NCBI GenBank assembly: GCA_002352125.1
Contig: DEHU01000101.1
Span: 1 to 8,096 of the forward strand
Direction: 5' to 3'
DNA: 8,096 nt
Source of the DNA: Competibacteraceae bacterium UBA2792
GTDB taxonomy: Bacteria > Pseudomonadota > Gammaproteobacteria > Competibacterales > Competibacteraceae
Below the pieces are notes generated by a model. The model worked only from the letters and a program-made list of their open reading frames with translations. It had not been told where the DNA came from and made no database searches. The first letter of the stretch is position 1, and each line of letters begins with the position of its first letter. The position numbers and the translations under genes are program-made. Shown piece after piece: positions 1 through 6,182 of this stretch.

Positions 1-2240
1 CGCTTGCGCTCGGTGATGTCGAGAATCACGCCGATCAATCCGCGAATGCATCGGTTTGAGTCGGCGAACGCGGCCTTGTGGAAAACCACATCATGCGTGG
101 CACCCCAAGCATCGATGACATGCGATTCGTAGACCTGTGGAGCCGGATGCTGAAAAACCTCAAGATCTTTCGCGTGATAGATTTCGGCCAGTTCTCGGGG
201 AGCAAGATCGAATACGGTCTTGCCGATCAGCTCTTGGCGCTTCTTGCCATAAAACTCCGTGAAGGCTTCGTTGAAACCGAGATAGCGACCTGCCGCGTCC
301 TTGTAGAAAACCGGTACGGGGATGGCATCGAGCAGCGTGCTCAAAAAATCCCCGACTTCCTGCAACCGCGCTTCGCTCGCTTTCAGCGAGTCGAGCAGCA
401 TATCCCGCTCCGCCACGCTCCGCGCCAGCTTGATGTTGCCGTAGCTCAGGCTCGATAACAGGCTGGCGAATCGAGCGTAGAACGCCATGACTGTGCTGAC
501 CTGATCCCGGCTCCAGCGCGGCGTCCGGTCCAACGCGGCGAGATACGCTTGTTCGTCGAAGCTATATTGCCGGGCTTGGGCGCGGAACAACTCGCGATCC
601 GGCGGCTCGTCTTCGAAGAAGAACTGCCCCAGAAACAAGTTGCCCAGATGCCGTCCGCCCACCACGATAGGCGTGGCGATGTCGTACATCTGGTTCTTGC
701 AGCGGTAGAGCCTGAACGTACCCGGTTCCACGTCGCGCGACAAGAGTGTGTCGCTTTCGAGGCAATTCTGGCAGGTAACCGGATGGACCCGGTGAAATTT
801 CGTGCAGATATCCTGCCAGCCGGTGCCGATCAGCACCCGCCCTTGCAGATCGATGATCCCCACGCCGATACCGGTGAGCTTGAAAAATTCATCCATCGTC
901 CCTTGAACGGCCGGCACGTCGATGATATCGGCCAACTCCAGCGCGCCGATGTCGCCCTCGGGGGATAGAAGGCTGTCCAATTTCGCCCGGACGCGCGCCT
1001 CGCTTTCGCACAACGCCTCTTCGGCGCGCATGCGCTCCGTGATATCGAATATAAGAGACAATAAAACATTCCGCTCGCCCAGATGGATGACTTCCACCGA
1101 CCAGAGCACTTCTCGAATGTCGCCCGTCTTGGTTCGAAAGCGTGTCGGCATTTCCCGAAAAACCTCACCAGCGCGGAGTCGTGCGATCATCCATTCGCGC
1201 GTGTCCGGATCGGCCAAGACGCCAAGTTCCGTGGAGGTGTGACCGACCATCTCCTCGCGGGTATAGCCCAACATGCGCTGTACTTGCGCGTTGGTGTCGA
1301 GGAAGCGGCCGGTGTCGATTTCGGAGATGGCCATCGGCGCCGGGCTAAGATGGAAAGCCTTGGCGAAGCGCGCCTCGCTTTCGCGCAATGCTACCTCCGC
1401 TCGCTTGCGGTCGGTAATGTCGCGCACGATGGCCCACATGCTGGTCGGCTGGTTAGCCGCGTTGCGTATCAAAAAAGTGCGTAGCTCGGCCGGGAAAATG
1501 CTCCCATCTTTCCGGCGATATTCCTTCTCGTAAACGTCCGAATATCCCCGTGCCAGGATCTGCTTTTCCACGATCTCCGCTTCGAAGGCGTGCCATATCT
1601 CGGGAGTGAGGTCCCGATAAGTCAATTGGCGCAGCTCCTCTTCCGAATAACCGAGCATCGTTTGATAAGTAGAATTGAACTCCTGGAGATTGCCGGCCAT
1701 ATCGACGCTGACGAACGCGTCCCGCATGGATTCATGGAGGCGGCGATACTTGATTTCGCTCTCGCGCAAGGCTTCTTCCGCCCGCACGCGATCAGAGATA
1801 TCCCGGGCGATGAGCATTCCCGTTGGCTGGTCATCTATCGTGACCACCTTGGCCCAGCCATCCAGGGTCCGCACCGCACCATTGGGGCACGCAACCTCGG
1901 CGCGTACCGGAATCGAATGCCCCGACCCGGCAATGGCTTCCAACACCGTTTCGCCAAATACGGAATGGAGTTTTGCAAGGTCGGTTTCCAGCAAGTTTTT
2001 CCGGTCGCGCCCCAGAATCTCGCACGCCGTATCGTTAACATCTACGACCCTCAGGGTAGCCACATCGAAAACGAGGATCAGCTCGCTACTCTGGTCCAGC
2101 AATCGACGAAATCGTTTCAGTTCCGCGTATTGCTGCTGCAGCTCGGGATAGTAATTTTTGCGGACCGAACGCTCGCCGAGGCCGACGATTTTCTCGCGCA
2201 GCGTATCCCAATCGTCGGGTGGTTCAGAGCGCCTCTTCAT
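1..2240 (-). CDS. Multi-PAS sensor protein with PocR domain, ErcS-like (3' end outside window)
   Basis: An open frame of 746 complete codons runs from ATG at 2240 off the window edge. Domains seen: PAS about residues 43-155, PAS 163-282, PAS 288-405, PocR-type sensory domain 445-600, PAS 626-746. PAS/PAC ends are marked by ARDISDR, VRDITDRKR, FDITERMR and LDITERKR. The PocR call rests on MDEFFKLTGIGVGIIDLQG, the cysteine pair in TCQNCLESD (C490, C493), YRCKNQMYD and the LFLGQF strand. No signal peptide or membrane segment is visible, so it is probably cytoplasmic. The output domain lies beyond the window; a histidine kinase is likely by analogy with ErcS, but GGDEF or more PAS domains are possible. 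The start lies inside the upstream dehydrogenase gene (17-base overlap) and is the only ATG after an in-frame stop, which suggests translational coupling. PocR domains are predicted in the literature to bind small hydrocarbon derivatives; an alcohol or aldehyde ligand here is inference. Confidence 0.88.
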   Translation of the reverse strand, partial: MKRRSEPPDDWDTLREKIVGLGERSVRKNYYPELQQQYAELKRFRRLLDQSSELILVFDVATLRVVDVNDTACEILGRDRKNLLETDLAKLHSVFGETVLEAIAGSGHSIPVRAEVACPNGAVRTLDGWAKVVTIDDQPTGMLIARDISDRVRAEEALRESEIKYRRLHESMRDAFVSVDMAGNLQEFNSTYQTMLGYSEEELRQLTYRDLTPEIWHAFEAEIVEKQILARGYSDVYEKEYRRKDGSIFPAELRTFLIRNAANQPTSMWAIVRDITDRKRAEVALRESEARFAKAFHLSPAPMAISEIDTGRFLDTNAQVQRMLGYTREEMVGHTSTELGVLADPDTREWMIARLRAGEVFREMPTRFRTKTGDIREVLWSVEVIHLGERNVLLSLIFDITERMRAEEALCESEARVRAKLDSLLSPEGDIGALELADIIDVPAVQGTMDEFFKLTGIGVGIIDLQGRVLIGTGWQDICTKFHRVHPVTCQNCLESDTLLSRDVEPGTFRLYRCKNQMYDIATPIVVGGRHLGNLFLGQFFFEDEPPDRELFRAQARQYSFDEQAYLAALDRTPRWSRDQVSTVMAFYARFASLLSSLSYGNIKLARSVAERDMLLDSLKASEARLQEVGDFLSTLLDAIPVPVFYKDAAGRYLGFNEAFTEFYGKKRQELIGKTVFDLAPRELAEIYHAKDLEVFQHPAPQVYESHVIDAWGATHDVVFHKAAFADSNRCIRGLIGVILDITERK

Positions 2241-3387
2241 ACACGGCCCGAATATCAGCCACCTCGATCCGACGCGGATTGGTCACCACGCACGGGTCGG
2301 CTACCGCCTTGTGCGCCAACTCCGTCATATCGCCGGTTCTGATTTGACGGTCGCTGAGGGCGCCGACCACGCCCGCCGCCCGACGGAAATCGGCGATGGT
2401 ATCGAGAATCTTCCGGCGACGCGTTTCCAAGGTCATGCCGCGCAAATCGATGCCCATGACTTCCCCAATCTTGGTGAAGCGCTCGGGTTCGGCGTCGAAG
2501 TTGAACGCCATCACATGATCGAGAAGCAAGGCGTTGCATTCTCCGTGCGGCAAATCCTTGTAGCCGCCGAGGCTGTGCGCCATGGCATGCACGGCACCCA
2601 AGCTGGCGTTGGAGAAAGCGAGACCGGCGTGGAGGCTGGCCAGCATCACGCGCTCGCGCAGCCAGACATTGTGGGGTTGGGCGATGGAAGCGTGGAGATT
2701 TTCGCGGAGGAGGCGGATGGCCTCCAACGCATGCAGATCGGTGATCGATGAGTGAGCGGTCGACACGAAGGCTTCGATGGCGTGCACCAGCGCATCTATG
2801 CCAGTGCACGCCGTCAAGTAGACATCCTTCGTGACCAGCGTTTCCGGATCGATCAGCGCGATATCCGGCACGACGGCTTTGCTGATGATGGCGATCTTCA
2901 CCCGTTCCTCGGTATCGGTGATGATCGCGAACTGGGAAACATCGGCCGATGTTCCGGCCGTGGTTGGAACGCAGATCAAAGGGGGTGCCGGTTTGACGAT
3001 CCGATCTACCCCTTCGAAATCCAAGATATGCTGGCCGCTAGCGGCGACCACGCCGATCCCTTTACCGCAATCCATGACACTGCCGCCACCGACGCAGACG
3101 ATAACGTCGCAGCGGTTTTCGAGGAAAATCGCGGCACCTTCCATGACTTCGTAGTCTCGCGGATTAGGAGAGACTTCAGCGAAGCGCGTGCATTGAATGC
3201 CCTCTTCGGTGAGGACCGCTTCCACCTCTCCGGCCCAGCCCGCCGCGATCAGGCCAGGATCGGTAACCAACAGCACCCGATGTGCGCCATAGAGTTTGGC
3301 GTAGCGGGCTACGAGTTTGCGGCTTCCAGCGCCAAAAACGAATTCCGGTACAACGAACTTACGTAACGTCATCATCTCGTCGGTCAT
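2224..3387 (-). CDS. ercA: Iron-containing alcohol dehydrogenase family protein, ErcA-like
   Basis: This 387-residue protein has the full length of group III Fe-dependent alcohol dehydrogenases, which oxidise alcohols with NAD(P)+ in the cytoplasm. Visible motifs: GGGS at 100-103 for the dinucleotide, PTTAGTSADVS at 141-151, and four expected metal ligands D198, H202, H267 and H281, in GIDALVHAIEA, GAVHAMAHSLGG and LPHGECNA. The 4- and 14-residue spacings match FucO-type enzymes, so catalytic competence is expected. The N-terminus (LRKFVVPEFVFGAG) and the PTTAGTSADVSQFAIITDTE region recall ErcA of pseudomonads, which is needed for regulation of ethanol utilisation; this is from memory of the family, not an alignment. 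Start at 3387 is supported by AGGAGA five bases upstream. The gene is followed with overlap by a PAS/PocR sensor, as ercA is paired with a sensor gene in Pseudomonas aeruginosa. A plain catabolic alcohol dehydrogenase is the main alternative. Confidence 0.92.
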   Translation of the reverse strand: MTDEMMTLRKFVVPEFVFGAGSRKLVARYAKLYGAHRVLLVTDPGLIAAGWAGEVEAVLTEEGIQCTRFAEVSPNPRDYEVMEGAAIFLENRCDVIVCVGGGSVMDCGKGIGVVAASGQHILDFEGVDRIVKPAPPLICVPTTAGTSADVSQFAIITDTEERVKIAIISKAVVPDIALIDPETLVTKDVYLTACTGIDALVHAIEAFVSTAHSSITDLHALEAIRLLRENLHASIAQPHNVWLRERVMLASLHAGLAFSNASLGAVHAMAHSLGGYKDLPHGECNALLLDHVMAFNFDAEPERFTKIGEVMGIDLRGMTLETRRRKILDTIADFRRAAGVVGALSDRQIRTGDMTELAHKAVADPCVVTNPRRIEVADIRAVYEEAL

Positions 3388-3392
3388 GGCAA

Positions 3393-3398
3393 TCTCCT
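3393..3398 (-). promoter_or_regulatory. Ribosome binding site of the alcohol dehydrogenase gene
   Basis: AGGAGA on the minus strand lies five bases before ATG 3387. It is the clearest Shine-Dalgarno sequence in the window and fixes this start over the in-frame ATGs at codons 5 and 6. Confidence 0.75.
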
Positions 3399-3604
3399 AA
3401 CTCGAATGTATGTCGTTACAACTATTTAAAATCTATAAGATTAAACTTCCTTTTATCCGAGATACCGGCATGATTGGCCGACGATATCTTTGCTCGATGA
3501 AGCGCGCTACCTTCACTAAAGCTTCTACGCGCGCCTTCCGGAAGTCGGGTAGCGAACTTTGGCCGGAGAAAACGACGCTTGGTCGGCTTGGTAACCTGAA
3601 GCAA
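3399..3604 (-). promoter_or_regulatory. AT-rich leader upstream of the alcohol dehydrogenase, probable promoter region
   Basis: About 200 bases separate the kinase remnant from the ribosome binding site of the dehydrogenase. The proximal part (about 3410-3460) is much richer in A and T than the genes around it and contains an imperfect dyad, TTTAAAATC at 3425-3433 against GATTAAA at 3439-3445. A promoter is expected here because no transcription unit is obviously shared with the cyclase upstream, but I cannot point to a convincing -35/-10 pair. The distal part (3460-3604) shows no gene or structure that I recognise. Confidence 0.3.
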
Positions 3605-3975
3605 TTCGGGCTAGCGCAAAAACGGAAATCGTACCGTACCTGGGCTTACCACCATGCAAGCGGCTCTACCCAGAACTCCGATGACTAGATTATAGACAAT
3701 ATATAACCCCAATCCATTGCTACTGCTGCTTGCTTTGGCGGTAAAAAAAGATCAAATAACCGATTGAGCATCTAATTTGTGATATAGGCTTTACTGTCCG
3801 TATAGTCAATTCGCATATAATCGGATACCACAACACAAAAAAGATACAAATTACCCCGATTCCGGCCTCACCGAAGCCGAAGCCGAAGCCGAAGCCGAAG
3901 CCGAAGCCGAAGCCGAAGCCGAAGCCGAAGGGAATTGCTGACCGGATGAGTAACAACCTGTTTCGGGAACAGAGA
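3605..3975 (-). pseudogene. Decayed histidine-kinase ATPase domain (HATPase_c remnant)
   Basis: Read on the minus strand and patched across frames, this stretch follows the intact kinase at 7545-8096 from its N-box nearly to its C-terminus. Segments in order: PKQVVTHPVSNSL (intact copy LEQVLVNLVTNSL), GEAGIGVICI (IEAGVIRI), RIDYTDSKAYITN-stop-MLNRLFDL (QIDYMDNGVGIPKSILNRIFDP), NGLGLYIVYNLVIGVLGRA (SGLGLYIVYNLVTGILGGT) and VRFPFLR (ARFALVLPR). Over 3669-3716 versus 7645-7692, I count about 36 identical of 48 bases. Damage: a TAG stop at 3772-3774, a one-base deletion in the T-run after LFD, loss of the G1-box glycines, and a hexamer expansion where the intact copy encodes HGF. There is no trace of the dimerisation domain or sensor, so the fragment is 5'-truncated. 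It starts only about ten bases after the cyclase stop. Both edges are approximate. Confidence 0.82.
3871..3930. repeat. Perfect (CCGAAG)x10 hexanucleotide tandem repeat
   Basis: Ten uninterrupted, identical copies of a six-base unit fill exactly 60 bases. On the minus strand the unit is CTTCGG, which reads as Phe-Gly, Ala-Ser or Leu-Arg dipeptides depending on frame. It sits in the kinase remnant at the place where the intact kinase has GGCTTC for Gly-Phe of THGFAG, so expansion by replication slippage from that seed is likely. Because the unit is a multiple of three, copy-number change would not shift a reading frame. Confidence 0.97.
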
Positions 3976-3984
3976 AGCGCACGA

Positions 3985-5637
3985 TTACGACGAATACCGC
4001 TCTGGGCTTGACGAGATCGTGACTTGCGAGGCAGCCTCGGTAAAAAGGCAATAGGTATTGCGTCCGCTCTGCTTGGCTTGATACATGGCTTCATCGGCTT
4101 TTTTAAACAGTACGTCCTGATCGATGGCCTCGCCCTGCTCGAAGGCGATGCCGATACTGGAACCGACGTGCGCCGTTCTTCCTTCGCCGATGTCGATGGG
4201 TTTGGCGACGCTGGAAATGATCTTCTGAGCGATCCTTTCGAGAACATCGGGCCGGTCGATGTAATCCAGCAGGATCACGAATTCGTCGCCGCCGAGGCGG
4301 CCGATCACATCGGATTTGCGCACCGCGCTTTCGAGCAGGCGGGAAAAGTGGATCAGGACCCGATCCCCGGCATCATGACCGTAGGTGTCGTTGACCTGCT
4401 TAAAAAAGTCCAAATCGATCAACATCAAAGCCACGCCGTGCCCCGACTGTCGATAGTCCTGATCGATTCGGCTGCGCAATTTCGTCTCGAATCCCATACG
4501 GTTCAAAAGCCCGGTCATGGCATCGGTCATGGCGCTTTTCTGGGCAGCGAGCTCGGCTATTTTCCGCTCGGTGATATCGTTGGCCACACCCTGAAATACC
4601 ACGTTCTCGATCTTGCTGAGCGTCAGGTGGACCCAACGATCGGATTTGCCGTTTTTGCCGGACAGATGAATGTCGCGCTGGATGTTATTACCTTCCTCGT
4701 AACAGGCTTCGATCAAGTTTTGCGCTTCCGTCTCGTTGCCACCGAGAAAGCCGGCTATGCCAGAAATGGTGCCCTCCGTCAAATAGCCCGCTGCACGAAC
4801 GATTTCCCGGCAAGCCGGATTGTAGGACAGCATGTTGCCGCTCTGATCGACCAGGAAAATCCCGGTATCGGCGTTTTCGAAAATCGAGCGGAATTTGCGC
4901 TCTTCGATCTCTCGCTGCAGCCGCAAATGCCGCTCTTCGTTCAGCAAACCTACCAAGCGGTCGACCAAACGATTGGTGTACGTGACCAGTCCACCGATTT
5001 CGTCGGTTTCGTGTCCAGCGGGAAGAGGGAGTTTCGCGCCCTGCTCGGCGGGCAGATTGCGCAAATGGCCTGAAATCTGCTTGAGGGCACGGGTAATCGA
5101 ACCATACACGACCAGCACCACGGCCACGCCGACCGCCATTGTTTGCACGATCAGTAAAATTCCGATGAAGTATGAAGCTTGGCCGACGTGCCGCTCGATC
5201 TCGGCCCGGTCGGGCGCAAGCCGGATTTCTCCGACGATTTCATCGGAATTGAAGGGAGAAATTATCTTGCGGACGATAAGCGATTCCGGGTCTACCGGCG
5301 CGTCGATGGCGCTGATGCCAGCCGTTGCCGGGCGCTGGCTGGCTTGGGTCAATTCCGTTGCTCCGGCGAAGATCGCGACCCATGCCACGATCCGATTGCT
5401 CAGCAATCCTTGACTGACTTCGCCGGCCAACTGCCGGTCTTGCAAAAAGCAAGCGATGCGGGCGGAACGCTCGACGGTATCGAGCAGTTCCTGCAGTCGA
5501 GCCTGGGTTTGGAGGCGTTCTCGCTGGGCCGCCAAGGTATTGCTCAACCACAGACTGGCCACCCCCACTAGCGCCACCATACATAGTATCCATAAGGTAG
5601 CGCGGGGAACGAGGCTAGTCTGTCGCGATTTAGTCAC
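3985..5637 (-). CDS. Membrane-bound diguanylate cyclase (sensor-HAMP-PAS-GGDEF)
   Basis: This 550-residue protein should make c-di-GMP from two GTP at the inner membrane. Layout: membrane segment about 13-33, periplasmic sensor 34-153 (CHASE8-like in size and position, not proven), second membrane segment about 156-178, HAMP linker about 180-235, PAS 245-360 ending in VANDITERKI, GGDEF domain about 368-535. The active-site motif GGDEF is intact at 449-453, the metal-binding Asp is in LIDLDFFK (D408), and an inhibitory I-site RxxD (R440-D443) lies five residues before GGDEF, so product feedback is expected. No EAL or HD-GYP domain follows. The start is GTG at 5637, the first possible start after an in-frame stop; the ribosome binding site is weak. 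It lies 23 bases after the binding-protein gene and is probably cotranscribed with it. The 17-residue C-terminal tail after YCLF shows no recognised motif. Confidence 0.93.
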   Translation of the reverse strand: MTKSRQTSLVPRATLWILCMVALVGVASLWLSNTLAAQRERLQTQARLQELLDTVERSARIACFLQDRQLAGEVSQGLLSNRIVAWVAIFAGATELTQASQRPATAGISAIDAPVDPESLIVRKIISPFNSDEIVGEIRLAPDRAEIERHVGQASYFIGILLIVQTMAVGVAVVLVVYGSITRALKQISGHLRNLPAEQGAKLPLPAGHETDEIGGLVTYTNRLVDRLVGLLNEERHLRLQREIEERKFRSIFENADTGIFLVDQSGNMLSYNPACREIVRAAGYLTEGTISGIAGFLGGNETEAQNLIEACYEEGNNIQRDIHLSGKNGKSDRWVHLTLSKIENVVFQGVANDITERKIAELAAQKSAMTDAMTGLLNRMGFETKLRSRIDQDYRQSGHGVALMLIDLDFFKQVNDTYGHDAGDRVLIHFSRLLESAVRKSDVIGRLGGDEFVILLDYIDRPDVLERIAQKIISSVAKPIDIGEGRTAHVGSSIGIAFEQGEAIDQDVLFKKADEAMYQAKQSGRNTYCLFTEAASQVTISSSPERYSS

Positions 5638-5660
5638 GAGGTATCAAGACCTGTCGGTTA

Positions 5661-6167
5661 TTATTCGGGCAGGGCGTGGACGATCCTCACCCGCTGGCTG
5701 GCTTGACCCCGTTCGAGATAACCGATGGCGCCCTTGTTGTTCTCGACGATATCCAGCACTTCTTCGGCGGTTTCGGCCTGCCGGGGCGGCGAACCTTGCC
5801 CGGAAAAGAGCAAGCGTGCCCAATAAGAGTTGATTTCGGCCAGATCCTTACCGATCAGTCGAGCGTAGAAGTTTTTCTTTTCAGCGTTTGGGCCGGTCAG
5901 GTCAACAGCGAGCGCAGTGGCGCCCGAGGGCAGTTTTTTCTGGCGGCCCATGAAAATATTGATAACTTCGGCCTTGCTCAATTGCTCTACGCCGCTTTGC
6001 GGATTGACGACTACCACCAGCTCATCGGCTCGCGCGCCCAGGACCAAACATGGCAATAGTCCGATCAGCCACCACAGCCCGATCAGCCACCATCGCCCAA
6101 ACGGCAATGCCTTGAGGATCGCTTGGAACTCAAAGGGAGAGTTGGATCGCAAAAAATGAGGAGCCAT
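5661..6167 (-). CDS. Short periplasmic PstS-like solute-binding protein
   Basis: A protein of 168 residues with a Sec signal peptide: a basic/polar start, a tryptophan-rich hydrophobic core and likely cleavage after GARA before DELVVVV. The mature part (about 121 residues) resembles the PBP-like domain of phosphate-binding proteins, with VVNPQSGVEQLSKAEVINIF, NSYWARLLFSG and a NNKGAIGYL ending. It is under half the size of a true PstS and lacks the SGT-type phosphate-binding loop that I would expect, so the ligand is unknown and I doubt that it serves a phosphate transporter. No permease or ATPase gene is nearby. I chose ATG 6167 because AAGGGA lies six bases upstream; a TTG at 6173 in the same frame is less likely. 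It sits between a porin (15-base gap) and a diguanylate cyclase (23-base gap), which suggests that it presents a ligand to the cyclase sensor; that is inference. Confidence 0.82.
   Translation of the reverse strand: MAPHFLRSNSPFEFQAILKALPFGRWWLIGLWWLIGLLPCLVLGARADELVVVVNPQSGVEQLSKAEVINIFMGRQKKLPSGATALAVDLTGPNAEKKNFYARLIGKDLAEINSYWARLLFSGQGSPPRQAETAEEVLDIVENNKGAIGYLERGQASQRVRIVHALPE
6063..6098. repeat. 18-base tandem duplication in the signal-peptide coding region
   Basis: GATCAGCCACCACAGCCC at 6063-6080 is followed directly by a copy with two mismatches at 6081-6098. On the coding strand it doubles the hexapeptide WWLIGL in the hydrophobic core of the binding-protein signal peptide. The reading frame is kept. 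Confidence 0.93.
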
Positions 6168-6173
6168 GATCAA

Positions 6174-6179
6174 TCCCTT
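6174..6179 (-). promoter_or_regulatory. Ribosome binding site of the solute-binding protein gene
   Basis: AAGGGA on the minus strand, six bases before ATG 6167 and just after the porin stop codon. It decides for the ATG over the upstream TTG at 6173. Confidence 0.6.
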
Positions 6180-6182
6180 GCC

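Noticed and set aside
1..2240. PAS repeats as DNA-level direct repeats or a mobile element
   Set aside because: The recurring motifs are shared PAS/PAC protein ends with diverged codons, as usual in multi-PAS sensors; no terminal inverted repeats, target duplications or transposase were seen.
1590..2342. A plus-strand open frame of 250 codons opposite the PAS sensor
   Set aside because: Antisense to clear PAS/PAC repeats that stay in frame for 746 codons on the minus strand.
3422..3604. A minus-strand open frame of 60 codons upstream of the alcohol dehydrogenase
   Set aside because: Basic, low-complexity translation with no recognisable motif; it lies in the presumed leader and overlaps the end of the kinase remnant. 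A small leader peptide cannot be excluded but nothing supports it.
3410..3688. A plus-strand open frame of 92 codons opposite the dehydrogenase leader
   Set aside because: It lies antisense to the kinase remnant, has no ribosome binding site that I can see and resembles no known protein.
3871..3930. CRISPR-like array
   Set aside because: The unit is six bases with no spacers; it is a simple tandem repeat.
3851..4051. A minus-strand open frame with an Ala-Ser dipeptide repeat
   Set aside because: Same hexamer in another frame, overlapping the cyclase 3' end; no start signal and no recognisable domain.
3720..4247. A minus-strand open frame of 175 codons with a Phe-Gly dipeptide repeat
   Set aside because: It runs out of frame through the end of the cyclase gene and then through the hexamer repeat and the kinase remnant. 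The Phe-Gly stretch is just the hexamer translated; the upstream part is a shadow of the GGDEF coding sequence.
4024..5073. A long plus-strand open frame (349 codons) opposite the diguanylate cyclase
   Set aside because: Its translation is the antisense reflection of a well-supported PAS-GGDEF coding sequence with intact catalytic motifs on the other strand.
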